Assembly (NCBI RefSeq): GCF_902712855.1
Contig: NZ_LR743507.1
Location: 661,001-725,000 of the forward strand
DNA length: 64,000 nucleotides
Direction of reading: 5' to 3'
Source: Variovorax paradoxus
Lineage (GTDB): Bacteria; Pseudomonadota; Gammaproteobacteria; Burkholderiales; Burkholderiaceae_C
The first letter of the stretch is position 1; each line of letters opens with the position of its first letter. The position numbers and the translations under genes were made by a program. The notes under the pieces were generated by a model. The model had not been told where the DNA came from. It did not search any database and saw only the letters and a list, made by a program, of their open reading frames with translations. Positions 7,634-16,504 of this stretch are shown here, one piece after another.

Positions 7634-8959
7634 TCAACCCCGCGCCGGCAACACCGTTCCGCGGCTTTCCCCGAAGCCGATGCGTGCATGCCCCGGCTTC
7701 TCGCACCAGCCGCGCAGCAGCACCGCATCACCGTCTTCAAGGAATCCGCGCTGTTCACCGTTGGCCAGCGTGACCGGGCTTTGCGCCGCGCGCGTCAGCT
7801 CGATGATCGCGCCGGCCTCGCCCGGGCCGGGTCCTGAAATCGTGCCGCTGCCGAACAGGTCGCCCGGGTTCAGGCGGCATCCGCCCATGGTGTGGTGCGC
7901 AACCATCTGCGCCACGCTCCAGTACTGGTGCCGGAAGCTGGTGGACGACAGGCGCGATGGCCCGCTCTGTTCCTTGCGTGCCTTCTCGCTCTCGAGCCAC
8001 ACCTCCAGCCGGATGTCGAGCGCGCCGCTCTCGCGGTTGCCCGCATCTTCGAGGTACGCCAGCGGTTGCGGATCGTTCGCGTGGCGTGTCCACGGCTGCC
8101 TGTAGGGTGCCAGCGCCTCCATCGTCACGATCCACGGCGAGATCGTGGTCGCGAAGTTCTTCGCAAGGAAAGGCCCGAGCGGCGCCATCTCCCAGAACTG
8201 GATGTCTCGCGCCGACCAGTCGTTGAGCAGGCAGATGCCGAAGATGTGCTCGCCCGCGCTCTCGAGCGGAATCGGCTCGCCCTGCGCATTGCCGGTACCG
8301 ATCCACACGCCCAGCTCCAGTTCGTAGTCGAGCCTCGCGCAGGCCTGGCAGGTCGGCGCCTTCGCACCTGGGGCCATGGCCTGGCCCATCGGCCGGTGGA
8401 ACCGCTGGCCGCTCACGCCGATGGTCGACACGCGCCCGTGGTACGCGGTTGGAATCCAGCGGAAGTTCGGCGTCACGTCGCCATCCGGGTTCATCAGGCG
8501 GCTGATGTTCAGCGCATGGTCGATCGAGGTATAGAAGTCGGTGTAGTCGCCGATGCGCGCGGGCACGGTGTATTCGACGTCGGTCTGCGGCACCAGGCAT
8601 TCGCGTACGGCCTGTGCGGTGGCCGCGGGCGCGTCGTGTCCGAGCAGGTCGAACAGCGCGTGGCGCAGCGCTTTCCATGCACCGCCGCCGAGCGCGAAGA
8701 AGTCGTTCAGCGCCGGCAGCGACGCGGCGCGTGCCGCGTCCAGCGCAAGACCTTCGAGCTGCTGCCGGCCGGCCAGCGCCGCCAGGTCGAGCACCTGGTC
8801 GCCGATGGCGACACCGCCGCGGAACGCCTCGCCGCTGTCCGCGCGGCGGAACACCGCATGCGGCAGGTTCTGGATCGGAAAGTCGACGCCGGCCGCGTTC
8901 GCCGATTCGACCCAGCTGCGCGCGTGAGCGTCGTGCGTGTGATCGAGGGTGATGCTCAT
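7634..8959 (-). CDS. fahA: Fumarylacetoacetase (FAH)
   Basis: Hydrolyses fumarylacetoacetate to fumarate and acetoacetate, the last step of tyrosine/homogentisate catabolism. At 441 aa it matches full-length two-domain FAH. Metal and catalytic motifs are visible: YTDFYTS, ELELGVWIG, and DWSARDIQFWEMAPLGPFLAKNF split across two segments. The start at 8959 (MSITLDHTH) lies 11 bp after the upstream cyclase gene. No homogentisate dioxygenase is present in the window. It is instead the last gene of an operon with an ABC importer, so a related acylpyruvate substrate is possible. Confidence 0.93.
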   Translation of the reverse strand: MSITLDHTHDAHARSWVESANAAGVDFPIQNLPHAVFRRADSGEAFRGGVAIGDQVLDLAALAGRQQLEGLALDAARAASLPALNDFFALGGGAWKALRHALFDLLGHDAPAATAQAVRECLVPQTDVEYTVPARIGDYTDFYTSIDHALNISRLMNPDGDVTPNFRWIPTAYHGRVSTIGVSGQRFHRPMGQAMAPGAKAPTCQACARLDYELELGVWIGTGNAQGEPIPLESAGEHIFGICLLNDWSARDIQFWEMAPLGPFLAKNFATTISPWIVTMEALAPYRQPWTRHANDPQPLAYLEDAGNRESGALDIRLEVWLESEKARKEQSGPSRLSSTSFRHQYWSVAQMVAHHTMGGCRLNPGDLFGSGTISGPGPGEAGAIIELTRAAQSPVTLANGEQRGFLEDGDAVLLRGWCEKPGHARIGFGESRGTVLPARG

Positions 8960-8970
8960 GGGACCGGTCC

Positions 8971-9777
8971 TCACACCGAAGCCATCAACGCATCGTCGAA
9001 GATCGCGACCGCGCGCGTCCACCCCGCCGACGCGCCGCGGATCTTGTGCGGAAAGCAGCTGATGAAGAAGCCAGTGGGCGGCAGCGCCTCGAGGTTGTGC
9101 AGCTTCTCGATGTGGCAGTAGCCGATGTCGCGGCCGGCCTTGTGGCCTTCCCAGATGAGCGAGGCGTCCTGCGTCTCGCCGTATTTCTTCGCCGTGTGCA
9201 CGAAGGGCGCGTCCCAGCTCCAGGCGTCGGTGCCCGTCAGGCGCACGCCGCGCTCCAGCAGGTACATCGTCGCTTCATAGCCCATGCCGGCGCCGGCCGA
9301 TACGTAGTCGGCGTTGCCGTAGCGCGAGCCGGCGCGCGTGTTGACCACCACGATCTCCAGCGGGCTCAGCACGTGGCCGATGCGGTTCAGCTCGGCCTCT
9401 ACGTCGGAAGCCGTCACCACGTAGCCGTCCGCGAAATGGCGGAAGTCGAGCTTCACGCCCGGCTGGAAGCACCACTCGAGCGGCACGTCGTGGATGGCGA
9501 TGGCGGGCTTCTTCTCGCCCAGCGCCTTGTCCATGGTCGAGTGGAAGTGATAGGGCGCGTCGAGGTGCGTGCCGTTGTGCGTCGACAGCTGCACCAGCTC
9601 CACGGCCCAACCTTCGCCGTCGGGCAGGTCCTCCTTCTTCAGCCCGGGAAAGAAGGGCTCGATCTGCTCGTAGGTCTGCTCGTGCGTGAAGTACTGGATC
9701 TTCGGCGCGAAGGCCGGCGGGTCGGACATCACGTCGTTCTCCAGGAAGATCGACAGGTCGACGAATCTGCGTGGCAT
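8971..9777 (-). CDS. Cyclase-family metal hydrolase (kynurenine formamidase-like fold)
   Basis: A 268-aa protein of the cyclase/kynurenine formamidase superfamily. It carries the defining metal-binding motif HNGTHLDAPYHFH near residue 67, and later HKAGRDIGYCHIEKL. Family members cleave amides or lactone-like rings using a divalent metal. It lies between the second permease gene (48-bp gap) and fahA (11-bp gap), so it likely processes the imported compound before FAH. The actual substrate is unknown. Confidence 0.85.
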   Translation of the reverse strand: MPRRFVDLSIFLENDVMSDPPAFAPKIQYFTHEQTYEQIEPFFPGLKKEDLPDGEGWAVELVQLSTHNGTHLDAPYHFHSTMDKALGEKKPAIAIHDVPLEWCFQPGVKLDFRHFADGYVVTASDVEAELNRIGHVLSPLEIVVVNTRAGSRYGNADYVSAGAGMGYEATMYLLERGVRLTGTDAWSWDAPFVHTAKKYGETQDASLIWEGHKAGRDIGYCHIEKLHNLEALPPTGFFISCFPHKIRGASAGWTRAVAIFDDALMASV

Positions 9778-9825
9778 GCGGGGCTCCTTGTGGGTGTTCG
9801 TGTTGGAAGAAGAAGGACTCGGGCA

Positions 9826-10617
9826 TCAATCGGGCTGCTGCCAGCGCAGCAACCGCTTCTCGGCGAAGGCCAGCAGTGCATTGCTCGCGAAGCCGATGAG
9901 CCCGAGCAGCACGATGCCGGCGAACAGTTCGCTGGCGCGGAAGGCGCGCGCGGCCAGCAGGATGGCCTGGCCCAGGCCGGTCTGCGAGGCGATCATTTCG
10001 CCCACCACCGCCACGATGAGCGCGATGGTCAGCGCGAGCCGCATGCCCGCGAGGATGTCGGGCATGGCGTTGGGCAGGCCCATCTTGAAGATGTAGGCGG
10101 TGCGCGACATCTGCAGGCAGCGCGCCACTTCCGACAGGCGCGGCTCCACGGCCGCGAAGCCGTGCACCGTGGCCAGCAGCACCGGCCACATGGCGCCGAA
10201 GGCCACCACGAACAGCACCATGCCGGGGTTCAGGCCGAAGATCGAGATGGCCAGTGGCAGCAGCGCCGAAGCGGGCAGCGGACGGATGAACTCCAGCGTC
10301 GGTTGTACCCATGCGCGCACCGAGGGCGACACGCCGATGGCCGCGCCCAGCAGCGCGCCGAACAGCGACGCCAGCAGCCAGCCTTCGACCATGCGGCCCA
10401 CCGTGGCCTGCGTGAAGGCGAGCAATTCGCCGTTGCCGCTGCTGCCGGCGAGATTGAGTCCTTCGAGCAGGCTCGCGAACGTCGCCTGCGGCGTCGGCAG
10501 GAACACACGGCTCACCCAGCCCGCATTGCTCGCCACCCACCACAACGCGATGAGCGCCAGCAGCACGCCCAGCGAGCCGAGCCGGTTCATCGCCGCGCGT
10601 TCATCGCCGCGGTTCAT
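9826..10617 (-). CDS. ABC transporter permease (nitrate/sulfonate/taurine-type)
   Basis: A 263-aa inner-membrane permease of the SsuC/TauC type, with six hydrophobic segments and the permease loop EVARCLQMSRTAYIFKMGLP. It continues with NAMPDILAGMRLALTIALI. The start at 10617 overlaps the previous gene's stop as ATGA; a second start nine codons later (10590) is possible. It is one of two permeases that would form a heterodimer with the ATPase and binding protein encoded upstream. Confidence 0.9.
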   Translation of the reverse strand: MNRGDERAAMNRLGSLGVLLALIALWWVASNAGWVSRVFLPTPQATFASLLEGLNLAGSSGNGELLAFTQATVGRMVEGWLLASLFGALLGAAIGVSPSVRAWVQPTLEFIRPLPASALLPLAISIFGLNPGMVLFVVAFGAMWPVLLATVHGFAAVEPRLSEVARCLQMSRTAYIFKMGLPNAMPDILAGMRLALTIALIVAVVGEMIASQTGLGQAILLAARAFRASELFAGIVLLGLIGFASNALLAFAEKRLLRWQQPD

Positions 10618-11384
10618 GGCTGCACCCCCATGCGTCGCGACACCATGCGTTGCAGCTGCAGCATGACCGCGTTGACCGCAAAGCCCACCACGCCGATCCA
10701 CCCCAGCCACGCGAGCATCAGCGCGGGGTCGAAGCTCTGCTGCGCGATCATCATCGCGTAGCCCATGCCGTTCGGATTGGCCGCGATCTCCACCGTCACC
10801 GCCACCACCAGCGCCACCGCCACGCCCAGCCGCAGCGCGACGAACAGGCGCGGCACGATGGCCGGCAGCACGATCTTGAAGGCACGCTCGCGCGCCGAAA
10901 GCCCCAGCACGCGGCTCACCTCGAGCAGCCGGGGCTCGACCTGCTGGACTGCCGACTGCACCAGCACCAGCAGCGGCCAGAAGGTGGCGAAGGCGACGAT
11001 GGCCAGTTCCATGCGCACGCCGAAGCCGAAGCCCAGCATCGCCAGCGGGATCAGCGCCACCGAAGGCACGGGACGCAGCACCTCGATCGACATCGACCCG
11101 AGCTGCGCGGCCCGACGCGACAGGCCGAGCACCACGCCCAGCGCGATGCCGAGCAGTGCACCCAGCAACAGCCCGAGTGCGGCGGTGCCCAGCGTGAAGC
11201 CGGTGGCCTGCCAGAGCGAGCCGTCCATTGCCGCGCCCACGAAGGCCCTGGCGGCCGCGCTCGGCGGTGCGAGCGCATCGCTGCCCAGGGCCGATGCGCG
11301 CCGCGCATACCACTCGAACACGCCCACCAGCGCCGCGGGGAACACCCAGGGCCGCAGCCAGCGAAGGAGCCGGTGATCAGTCAT
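10614..11384 (-). CDS. ABC transporter permease (nitrate/sulfonate/taurine-type)
   Basis: A 256-aa permease similar in layout to its neighbour, with EAA-loop sequence EVSRVLGLSARERAFKIVLP about residue 160. The two permeases differ clearly from each other, so this is a heterodimeric pair rather than a recent duplication. It overlaps the ATPase gene by 8 bp at its start and the next permease by 4 bp at its end. Confidence 0.9.
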   Translation of the reverse strand: MTDHRLLRWLRPWVFPAALVGVFEWYARRASALGSDALAPPSAAARAFVGAAMDGSLWQATGFTLGTAALGLLLGALLGIALGVVLGLSRRAAQLGSMSIEVLRPVPSVALIPLAMLGFGFGVRMELAIVAFATFWPLLVLVQSAVQQVEPRLLEVSRVLGLSARERAFKIVLPAIVPRLFVALRLGVAVALVVAVTVEIAANPNGMGYAMMIAQQSFDPALMLAWLGWIGVVGFAVNAVMLQLQRMVSRRMGVQP

Positions 11385-12156
11385 GGCCCTGCTCGATGAA
11401 GGCGAAGAGCTCGCGCCGCAGCTGCAGGTACTCAGGATGCTCCTTGGTCGTCAACTGGTTTCGCGGCCGCGGGATCTTCACGTCGATCATCCGCGCGAGG
11501 CTCGGCCGGCCCGGGCCGGGGTTGGCCTGCAGCGCGATCACGCGGTCGCCGAGGTAGATGGCTTCTTCGAGGTCGTGCGTGACGAACAGCACCGTGAGCC
11601 CGTCGTCGCGCACCAGCCGCGCGAGTTCGTCCTGCAGGCTCTGGCGCGTGAGCGCATCGAGCGCGCCGAAGGGCTCGTCCATCATCATGAGCTCAGGCTT
11701 CTGCGCGAGGCAGCGCGCAATCTGCGCACGTTGCTGCATGCCGCCCGACAGCTGCACCGGAAACTTGTGCGCGTGCTTCGCGAGGCCGACCTTTCCCAGT
11801 ACGTCGGCGATGCGGTGCGCGCGCTGCGCGGCCGGCACGCCGGCCGCCTCGAGCGCCAGGCTCACGTTGCCTTCCACCGTGCGCCAGGGCAGCAGCGCGC
11901 GGCCGTAGTCCTGGAACACGAAAGCCACCTCGCGCGAAGGCTCGGTCATCTTCACCCCGTTGCGCCGCACCTCGCCCTCGCTGGCCCTGACGAGGCCGCT
12001 GGCCGCGCGCAGCAAGGTGGTCTTGCCGCAGCCGCTCGGGCCCACGATGCAGACGAACTCGCCGCGCGTCACGTCGAACGAAGTGGGCGACAGGATCTCG
12101 CGGCCGCCCAGGCGGATGGTCACGCCGTCGAAGCGCAGGAAAGGCGAGTCCTGCAT
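11377..12156 (-). CDS. ABC transporter ATP-binding protein (nitrate/sulfonate/taurine-type)
   Basis: A 259-aa ATPase with Walker A GPSGCGKTT (about 39-47), signature LSGGMQQR, Walker B LMMMDEP and a switch His in VTHDLEE. The ATG at 12156 gives the usual family length. A GTG at 12234 would overlap the upstream stop codon as GTGA and add a 26-residue Ala-rich extension. Neither start has a clear ribosome binding site. It energises the two permeases encoded downstream. Confidence 0.92.
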   Translation of the reverse strand: MQDSPFLRFDGVTIRLGGREILSPTSFDVTRGEFVCIVGPSGCGKTTLLRAASGLVRASEGEVRRNGVKMTEPSREVAFVFQDYGRALLPWRTVEGNVSLALEAAGVPAAQRAHRIADVLGKVGLAKHAHKFPVQLSGGMQQRAQIARCLAQKPELMMMDEPFGALDALTRQSLQDELARLVRDDGLTVLFVTHDLEEAIYLGDRVIALQANPGPGRPSLARMIDVKIPRPRNQLTTKEHPEYLQLRRELFAFIEQGHD

Positions 12157-12230
12157 CGTCGCGTGGCGGCCCGGATGCGAGGCGTTCGCCGGCAACGCGG
12201 CGCGCGCCGTGACAGGGGCAGGGGCTGCAA

Positions 12231-13178
12231 TCACTTCGCCACCAGCTTCGCCACGTCGATGTTCGTCTTGAGCATGTCCTGCTCCTTCATCAGCCCGGTC
12301 CAGTACGCCAGCTGCTTCTCGGTCACCACCGGGCCGGGGGGCGACACCTGCACCTTCGCCAGCACCTCGGGCGGCAGCTTGATGTATTTGCCGATGGCGG
12401 CGCGCACCCTGGCGTCGTTCCTTGCCTGCTGCATGAACGCGCCCGACTCCACCAGCGCTTCGCGGAAGGCGCGCGCGGCCGCCGGGTTCTTCGCCACCCA
12501 CTCGCGCTTGGCAGCGTGCACGATGGTCTGGTTGTTCTCGGGCAGGAAGGTCGAGTAGTACGAAGCCACGTAGCCGGCCCCGCTCTCGGTGATGCGGCTC
12601 ATGAACGGGTCGGCAGACACCACCGCGTCGACCGAGCCGCCGCGCAGCAGGTCGGCATGCTGAGGGAACGCCGCCTCGACGAAGTTCACCTTGCGGTAGT
12701 CGACGCCGCTGTCCTTCAACCAGGCGCGGAAGGTCACGTGCAGGAAGGCACCCAGCCCGGGCACGCCGATCTTCTTGCCGACGCAGTCCTGCGGACCCTT
12801 GATGCCCGAGCCCGCGCGCGCCACCAGCCCGAAGCCGGTGATGGTCTTCGAGGTGAGTCCGCCGCCGGCCACCAGCACCAGGTCGAGGCCGCCGTCCACC
12901 GCCTGCAGGAACACCGAGGGCGTGGGCCCGCCGATCTGCAGCGAGTCGGATTGCAGCGCCGCCGGGATCGTCGAGTTCAGCGGAATGAACTTCAGCTCGA
13001 CGTCGAGGTTGCGTTTCTTGAAGTACCCCTCCTCGGCCGCCACGAACACGGAGGCGAAGTCGGTGACGGCGGTGTAGCCGAACACGATCTTCGGGTTGGC
13101 CTGCGCGAACGCGGGCAGCGCCGTGGCAGCCAGCGCCGAGAGCAGGGTGCGCCGTTTCATCGTGGGAGTCTTCGTCAT
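12231..13178 (-). CDS. ABC transporter substrate-binding protein (NrtA/SsuA-type)
   Basis: A 315-aa periplasmic binding protein. Its signal region starts MTKTPTMKRRTLLSALAA and has likely cleavage after AFA. The mature part begins NPKIVFGYTAVTDFASVFVAAEEGYFKKRNL, interrupted here only by the helix typical of NMT1/THI5-type proteins. The start at 13178 overlaps the TetR stop (ATGA). It should capture the compound imported by this operon. The ligand is not evident, but the linked hydrolases point to an organic acid rather than nitrate. Confidence 0.9.
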   Translation of the reverse strand: MTKTPTMKRRTLLSALAATALPAFAQANPKIVFGYTAVTDFASVFVAAEEGYFKKRNLDVELKFIPLNSTIPAALQSDSLQIGGPTPSVFLQAVDGGLDLVLVAGGGLTSKTITGFGLVARAGSGIKGPQDCVGKKIGVPGLGAFLHVTFRAWLKDSGVDYRKVNFVEAAFPQHADLLRGGSVDAVVSADPFMSRITESGAGYVASYYSTFLPENNQTIVHAAKREWVAKNPAAARAFREALVESGAFMQQARNDARVRAAIGKYIKLPPEVLAKVQVSPPGPVVTEKQLAYWTGLMKEQDMLKTNIDVAKLVAK

Positions 13179-13936
13179 GTCTTCTGTCTCCGTGGAGTGG
13201 TTCTTGTGCGTGGGGACCCGGCCGGCTTCGGCGCCCGGGGGCGAGGCAGCGCGGCGCGCAGCCCGCCGACGATGAAGCTCACCAGCATCGGTGCCACGGC
13301 CGGGTCGGCACGCGTGTTCTCGCCGCGCGAGAGGCGCTCGATGCGGCTGTCGTTCAGGTGGTGCAGCAGCGAGCCCAGCGCGAACTGGTAGCCCCAGGCG
13401 GCCTGGCTGCGCGTGGCATGCGGCAGCGCGATGTGCAGCGCGTCGATGTAGGCCTCGGCCAGCGGGTCGAAGTAGCTGCGCAGCACACGGTCGGCTTCCT
13501 CGGTGGCGTGGTACAGCTCGCGCGCCACCAGCAGCGCGTAGTACTCGCCCTCGGCGCTCGCGCGCAGCGCCAGCACGGGCGCGGTGAAGGCTTCGATGAT
13601 GCGCGGCAGCGTGCGCGGGTCGTCGGGGTCGTTGTCCACTGCGGCCAGGCCGGCGAGCCGCTCGTCGATGGTGTGGCCCCAGTGCTCGAAGATCGCATGG
13701 AACAGCTCGTGCTTCGCGCCGTAGTAGTAGCCCACCAGCGCGAGCGGCACGCCGGCTTCCTCGGCGATCTGGCGGATCGTCACCGCGTGGTAGCCGTGCT
13801 GCGCAAAGAGCTTTTCGGCGGCCAGCAGGATCGCCTGCTTCCGGTCGGGTCGTGCAGTCTCGATGGCGACTGCGTCGGGAGAGGGCGCCGCGGCGCGCGA
13901 GGGGCTGCGCCGGACGGGAGGTGTGCGGGTGCTCAT
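13175..13936 (-). CDS. TetR-family transcriptional regulator, first gene of the transporter operon
   Basis: A 253-aa regulator. The start at 13936 (MSTRTPPV) precedes a Pro/Ala-rich tail, then the TetR HTH: RKQAILLAAEKLFAQHGYHA, VTIRQIAEEAGVPLALVGYYYG. The C-terminal domain (about 110-220) is of the type found in YcdC/RutR-like proteins, with DPLAEAYIDALHIALP. It is coupled to the binding-protein gene by ATGA. Two tandem operator-like repeats lie just upstream (13945-13983), suggesting autoregulation of the operon and perhaps of the divergent ligase. Confidence 0.88.
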   Translation of the reverse strand: MSTRTPPVRRSPSRAAAPSPDAVAIETARPDRKQAILLAAEKLFAQHGYHAVTIRQIAEEAGVPLALVGYYYGAKHELFHAIFEHWGHTIDERLAGLAAVDNDPDDPRTLPRIIEAFTAPVLALRASAEGEYYALLVARELYHATEEADRVLRSYFDPLAEAYIDALHIALPHATRSQAAWGYQFALGSLLHHLNDSRIERLSRGENTRADPAVAPMLVSFIVGGLRAALPRPRAPKPAGSPRTRTTPRRQKT

Positions 13937-13944
13937 CGAGGCGT

Positions 13945-13983
13945 ATTGAACGCATGTACAAAAACATTGAACACGCGTACAAA
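13945..13983. promoter_or_regulatory. Tandem operator-like repeats upstream of the TetR operon
   Basis: ATTGAACGCATGTACAAA (13945-13962) is repeated as ATTGAACACGCGTACAAA (13966-13983), 21 bp apart, i.e. two helical turns. Each copy is itself an imperfect palindrome (TTG-AC...GT-CAA). They lie 9 bp upstream of the TetR start and 54 bp upstream of the divergent ligase gene, where a repressor would control both promoters. Confidence 0.7.
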
Positions 13984-14036
13984 CCCTGAGGTCAACCCTC
14001 ATTGAGCACGGTCGTTCGCGGCGCTACGCTCGTGCC

Positions 14037-16058
14037 ATGCCCGTTGCCCAAACCCCTCCCAACATTCCCCAGATACGCCTCTACCAGGACTGGTTGCGCG
14101 AGACCCGCGGCCTTGCCTTCGACAGCTACGACGCCATGTGGCGCTGGTCCGTCACCGAGCTCGATGCCTTCTGGCAGAGCATCTGGGACTACGCCCGCAT
14201 CGAGTCGCCGACGCCGCACACGGCAGTGCTCGCCGAGCGGCGCATGCCCGGCGCGCGATGGTTTCCCGGCGCGCAGGTCAACTACGCGCGCGAGGTGCTG
14301 CGCCATGTCGACGCAGCGCATGCCGCCGGCATGCCCGCCATCGTGAGCGACAACGAACGCGGCGAAGTGCGCGAGATGTCGTGGCCCGAAATGCGCCGCC
14401 AGGTCGCATCGGTGGCGCTCACGCTCAAGTCGCTCGGCGTGCAGCGCGGCGACCGCGTGGCGGCCTACATGCCCAACGTGCCCGAGACCATGGTCGCGTT
14501 CCTCGCTTGCTCCAGCATCGGTGCCGTGTGGAGCGTGTGCGCGCCCGACATGGGCACCGCCGCCGTGGCCGACCGCTTCCGCCAGATCGAGCCCAAGGTG
14601 CTGATCGCGGTGGACGGCGTGCACTACGGCGGCAAGCCGCTGGACCGCAGCGCCGTGGTGCAGGAGCTGCGCGCCCAGCTGCCCAGCGTGCAGAAGCTGC
14701 TGCTGGTGAAGTCGCCCTATGCGGCCAGCCACGTGCCGCATGACATCGAATGGGTGCACGCCACCGACCGCTACGACGACAAGGTCGCCGCCTTCGAACC
14801 CGAGTGGCTGCCCTTCGACCATCCGATCTGGATCGTCTACTCGAGCGGCACTACTGGCCTGCCGAAGCCCATCGTGCACGGGCAGGGCGGCATCATCCTC
14901 ACGATGCACGCGTGCGGGCTTCACAACGACGTGGGACCGAGCTACGGCGCCAACAACTTCGGCGAGCGCTACCACTGGTACAGCTCCACCGGCTGGGTCA
15001 TGTGGAACTCGCAACTCTCGGGAATGGCCTTCGGCGCCACCATCTGCATCTACGACGGCAATCCGGCCGGCAGCAAGGAAAAGCCCGACTGGAGCGTGCT
15101 GTGGCGCTTCGTCGCGCGCCACCAGGTCACCTTCTTCGGCGCGGGCGCGGCCTATTTCACCAACTGCATGAAGGCCGGCCTGGTCGCCAGGGACTGCGGC
15201 GACCTGTCGCGCGTGCGCGCGCTCGGCAGCACCGGCTCGCCCCTGCCCGACGAGGTGCAGCGCTGGGGCTCGAGGCAGATCCTCGACGCGGGTTCGAAGG
15301 AGGTCTGGTGGTGCAACATCTCCGGCGGCACCGACTTCTGCGGTGCCTTCGTCGGCGGCAACCGCGACCTGCCCGAGGTGCCGGGCCAGATGCAGTGCCG
15401 CGAACTCGGCCACGCGGTCGAGGCCTGGGACGAGAACGGCCAGAGCGTCATCGGCGAGGTGGGCGAACTCGTGTGCACGCAGCCGATTCCGTCGATGCCG
15501 CTGTACTTCTGGGGCGACGAAGGCAACGCGCGCTACCTGTCGAGCTACTTCGATACCTACCCGGGCGTGTGGCGCCACGGAGACTGGATCAGGATCGGGG
15601 CCGATGGCGGCTGCATCATCTACGGCCGCAGCGACGCCACCATCAACCGCCAGGGCCTGCGCATGGGCACCAGCGAGATCTACAGCGCCGTCGAAGGGCT
15701 GCCCGAGGTGCTCGACTCGATGGTGGTCGACCTCGAGTACCTGGGCCGCGACAGCTACATGCCGCTGTTCGTGGTGCTGCGCCCCGGCATCGAGCTCGAC
15801 GACGCGGTGCGCGCCCGGCTCAACAACGCCATCAAGACGTCGCTGTCGCCGCGCTTCGTGCCGAACAACATCTTCCAGGTTGCGGAGATCCCGCGCACGC
15901 TCTCGGGCAAGAAGCAGGAACTTCCCATCAAGAAGCTGCTGCTGGGCCAGCCGATCGAGAAGGTGGTCCACCGCGAGGCCATGGCCAACCCGGGAAGCCT
16001 CGACTGGTACGTGGACTTTGCTGCGCAGCGCGCGGCCACCGCTACCGCCTCCGCATGA
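14037..16058 (+). CDS. Acetoacetyl-CoA synthetase (acetoacetate-CoA ligase)
   Basis: A 673-aa ANL-superfamily enzyme that converts acetoacetate, ATP and CoA to acetoacetyl-CoA. It has the adenylation loop YSSGTTGLPKPIVHG, the motif WHYSST-like YHWYSSTGWVMWNSQ, the hinge region GRSDATINRQGLRMGTSEIY, and the C-terminal lysine in LSGKKQELPIKK. Length and N-terminal extension match acetoacetate-CoA ligases rather than acetyl-CoA synthetases. It is divergent from the fahA operon, whose product releases acetoacetate, so the two probably form one pathway. Confidence 0.93.
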   Translation: MPVAQTPPNIPQIRLYQDWLRETRGLAFDSYDAMWRWSVTELDAFWQSIWDYARIESPTPHTAVLAERRMPGARWFPGAQVNYAREVLRHVDAAHAAGMPAIVSDNERGEVREMSWPEMRRQVASVALTLKSLGVQRGDRVAAYMPNVPETMVAFLACSSIGAVWSVCAPDMGTAAVADRFRQIEPKVLIAVDGVHYGGKPLDRSAVVQELRAQLPSVQKLLLVKSPYAASHVPHDIEWVHATDRYDDKVAAFEPEWLPFDHPIWIVYSSGTTGLPKPIVHGQGGIILTMHACGLHNDVGPSYGANNFGERYHWYSSTGWVMWNSQLSGMAFGATICIYDGNPAGSKEKPDWSVLWRFVARHQVTFFGAGAAYFTNCMKAGLVARDCGDLSRVRALGSTGSPLPDEVQRWGSRQILDAGSKEVWWCNISGGTDFCGAFVGGNRDLPEVPGQMQCRELGHAVEAWDENGQSVIGEVGELVCTQPIPSMPLYFWGDEGNARYLSSYFDTYPGVWRHGDWIRIGADGGCIIYGRSDATINRQGLRMGTSEIYSAVEGLPEVLDSMVVDLEYLGRDSYMPLFVVLRPGIELDDAVRARLNNAIKTSLSPRFVPNNIFQVAEIPRTLSGKKQELPIKKLLLGQPIEKVVHREAMANPGSLDWYVDFAAQRAATATASA

Positions 16059-16504
16059 TGCGGCAGATGAACAGACGCAACAGCCTCCTCGTCCTTGGCG
16101 CCATGGCAGGCGCTTCGTTGCTGGGGGGCTGCGCAATGCCTTCGTCTTCCTCTTCCGCGGCGCCGTTGCGCGTGAGCGGCACGGTCTCCTATCGCGAGCG
16201 CATCGCGCTCGACCCCGCCGCCGAGGTGCGGGTGCAGCTGCTCGATGTGTCGCGCATGGATGCACCCTCGGTCGTGCTGGCCGAGCAACGCATCCAGGCC
16301 GGCGGCAGGCAACCGCCCTTTGCGTACGAGCTGAAGGTGGACGCCGCGCGCATCGATCCGCGCATGCGCTACGCCGTGTCGGCGCGCATCCTGCGCGGCG
16401 AGCAGCTCATGTTCATCAACGACACGCAGCACACGGTGCTCACGCAGGGCGCCGGCCGCACGGCCGACCTGGTGCTGGTGCGCGTGACGCAGGCCCCGCG
16501 CTAG
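16055..16504 (+). CDS. YbaY-family lipoprotein
   Basis: A lipoprotein of about 149 aa. A signal sequence with lipobox LLGGC is visible (LVLGAMAGASLLGGC), then a Ser-rich linker and a beta-rich domain with VSGTVSYRERIALDPAAEVRVQL split over its first strands. This fits the YbaY (pilotin-like) family. The ATG at 16055 overlaps the ligase stop; the in-frame ATG at 16067 is the other candidate. Its stop codon overlaps that of the convergent cyclase gene. No specific function is known. Confidence 0.78.
   Translation: MMRQMNRRNSLLVLGAMAGASLLGGCAMPSSSSSAAPLRVSGTVSYRERIALDPAAEVRVQLLDVSRMDAPSVVLAEQRIQAGGRQPPFAYELKVDAARIDPRMRYAVSARILRGEQLMFINDTQHTVLTQGAGRTADLVLVRVTQAPR

Noticed and set aside
7634..8959. 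Assigning the FAH operon firmly to tyrosine degradation
   Set aside because: No homogentisate dioxygenase or maleylacetoacetate isomerase gene is present, and the operon has an ABC importer, so a different substrate is possible.
12231..13982. Treating the binding protein and TetR region as one 583-aa protein
   Set aside because: The first half is a read-through of the TetR gene in another frame. The true binding-protein start with signal peptide is at 13178, overlapping the TetR stop.
13992..16265. Long open frame (757 aa) on the minus strand over the acetoacetyl-CoA ligase gene
   Set aside because: It is the antisense shadow of a well-recognised enzyme gene. High GC with biased third positions keeps opposite frames open; the product is His/Arg/Val-rich with no domain.
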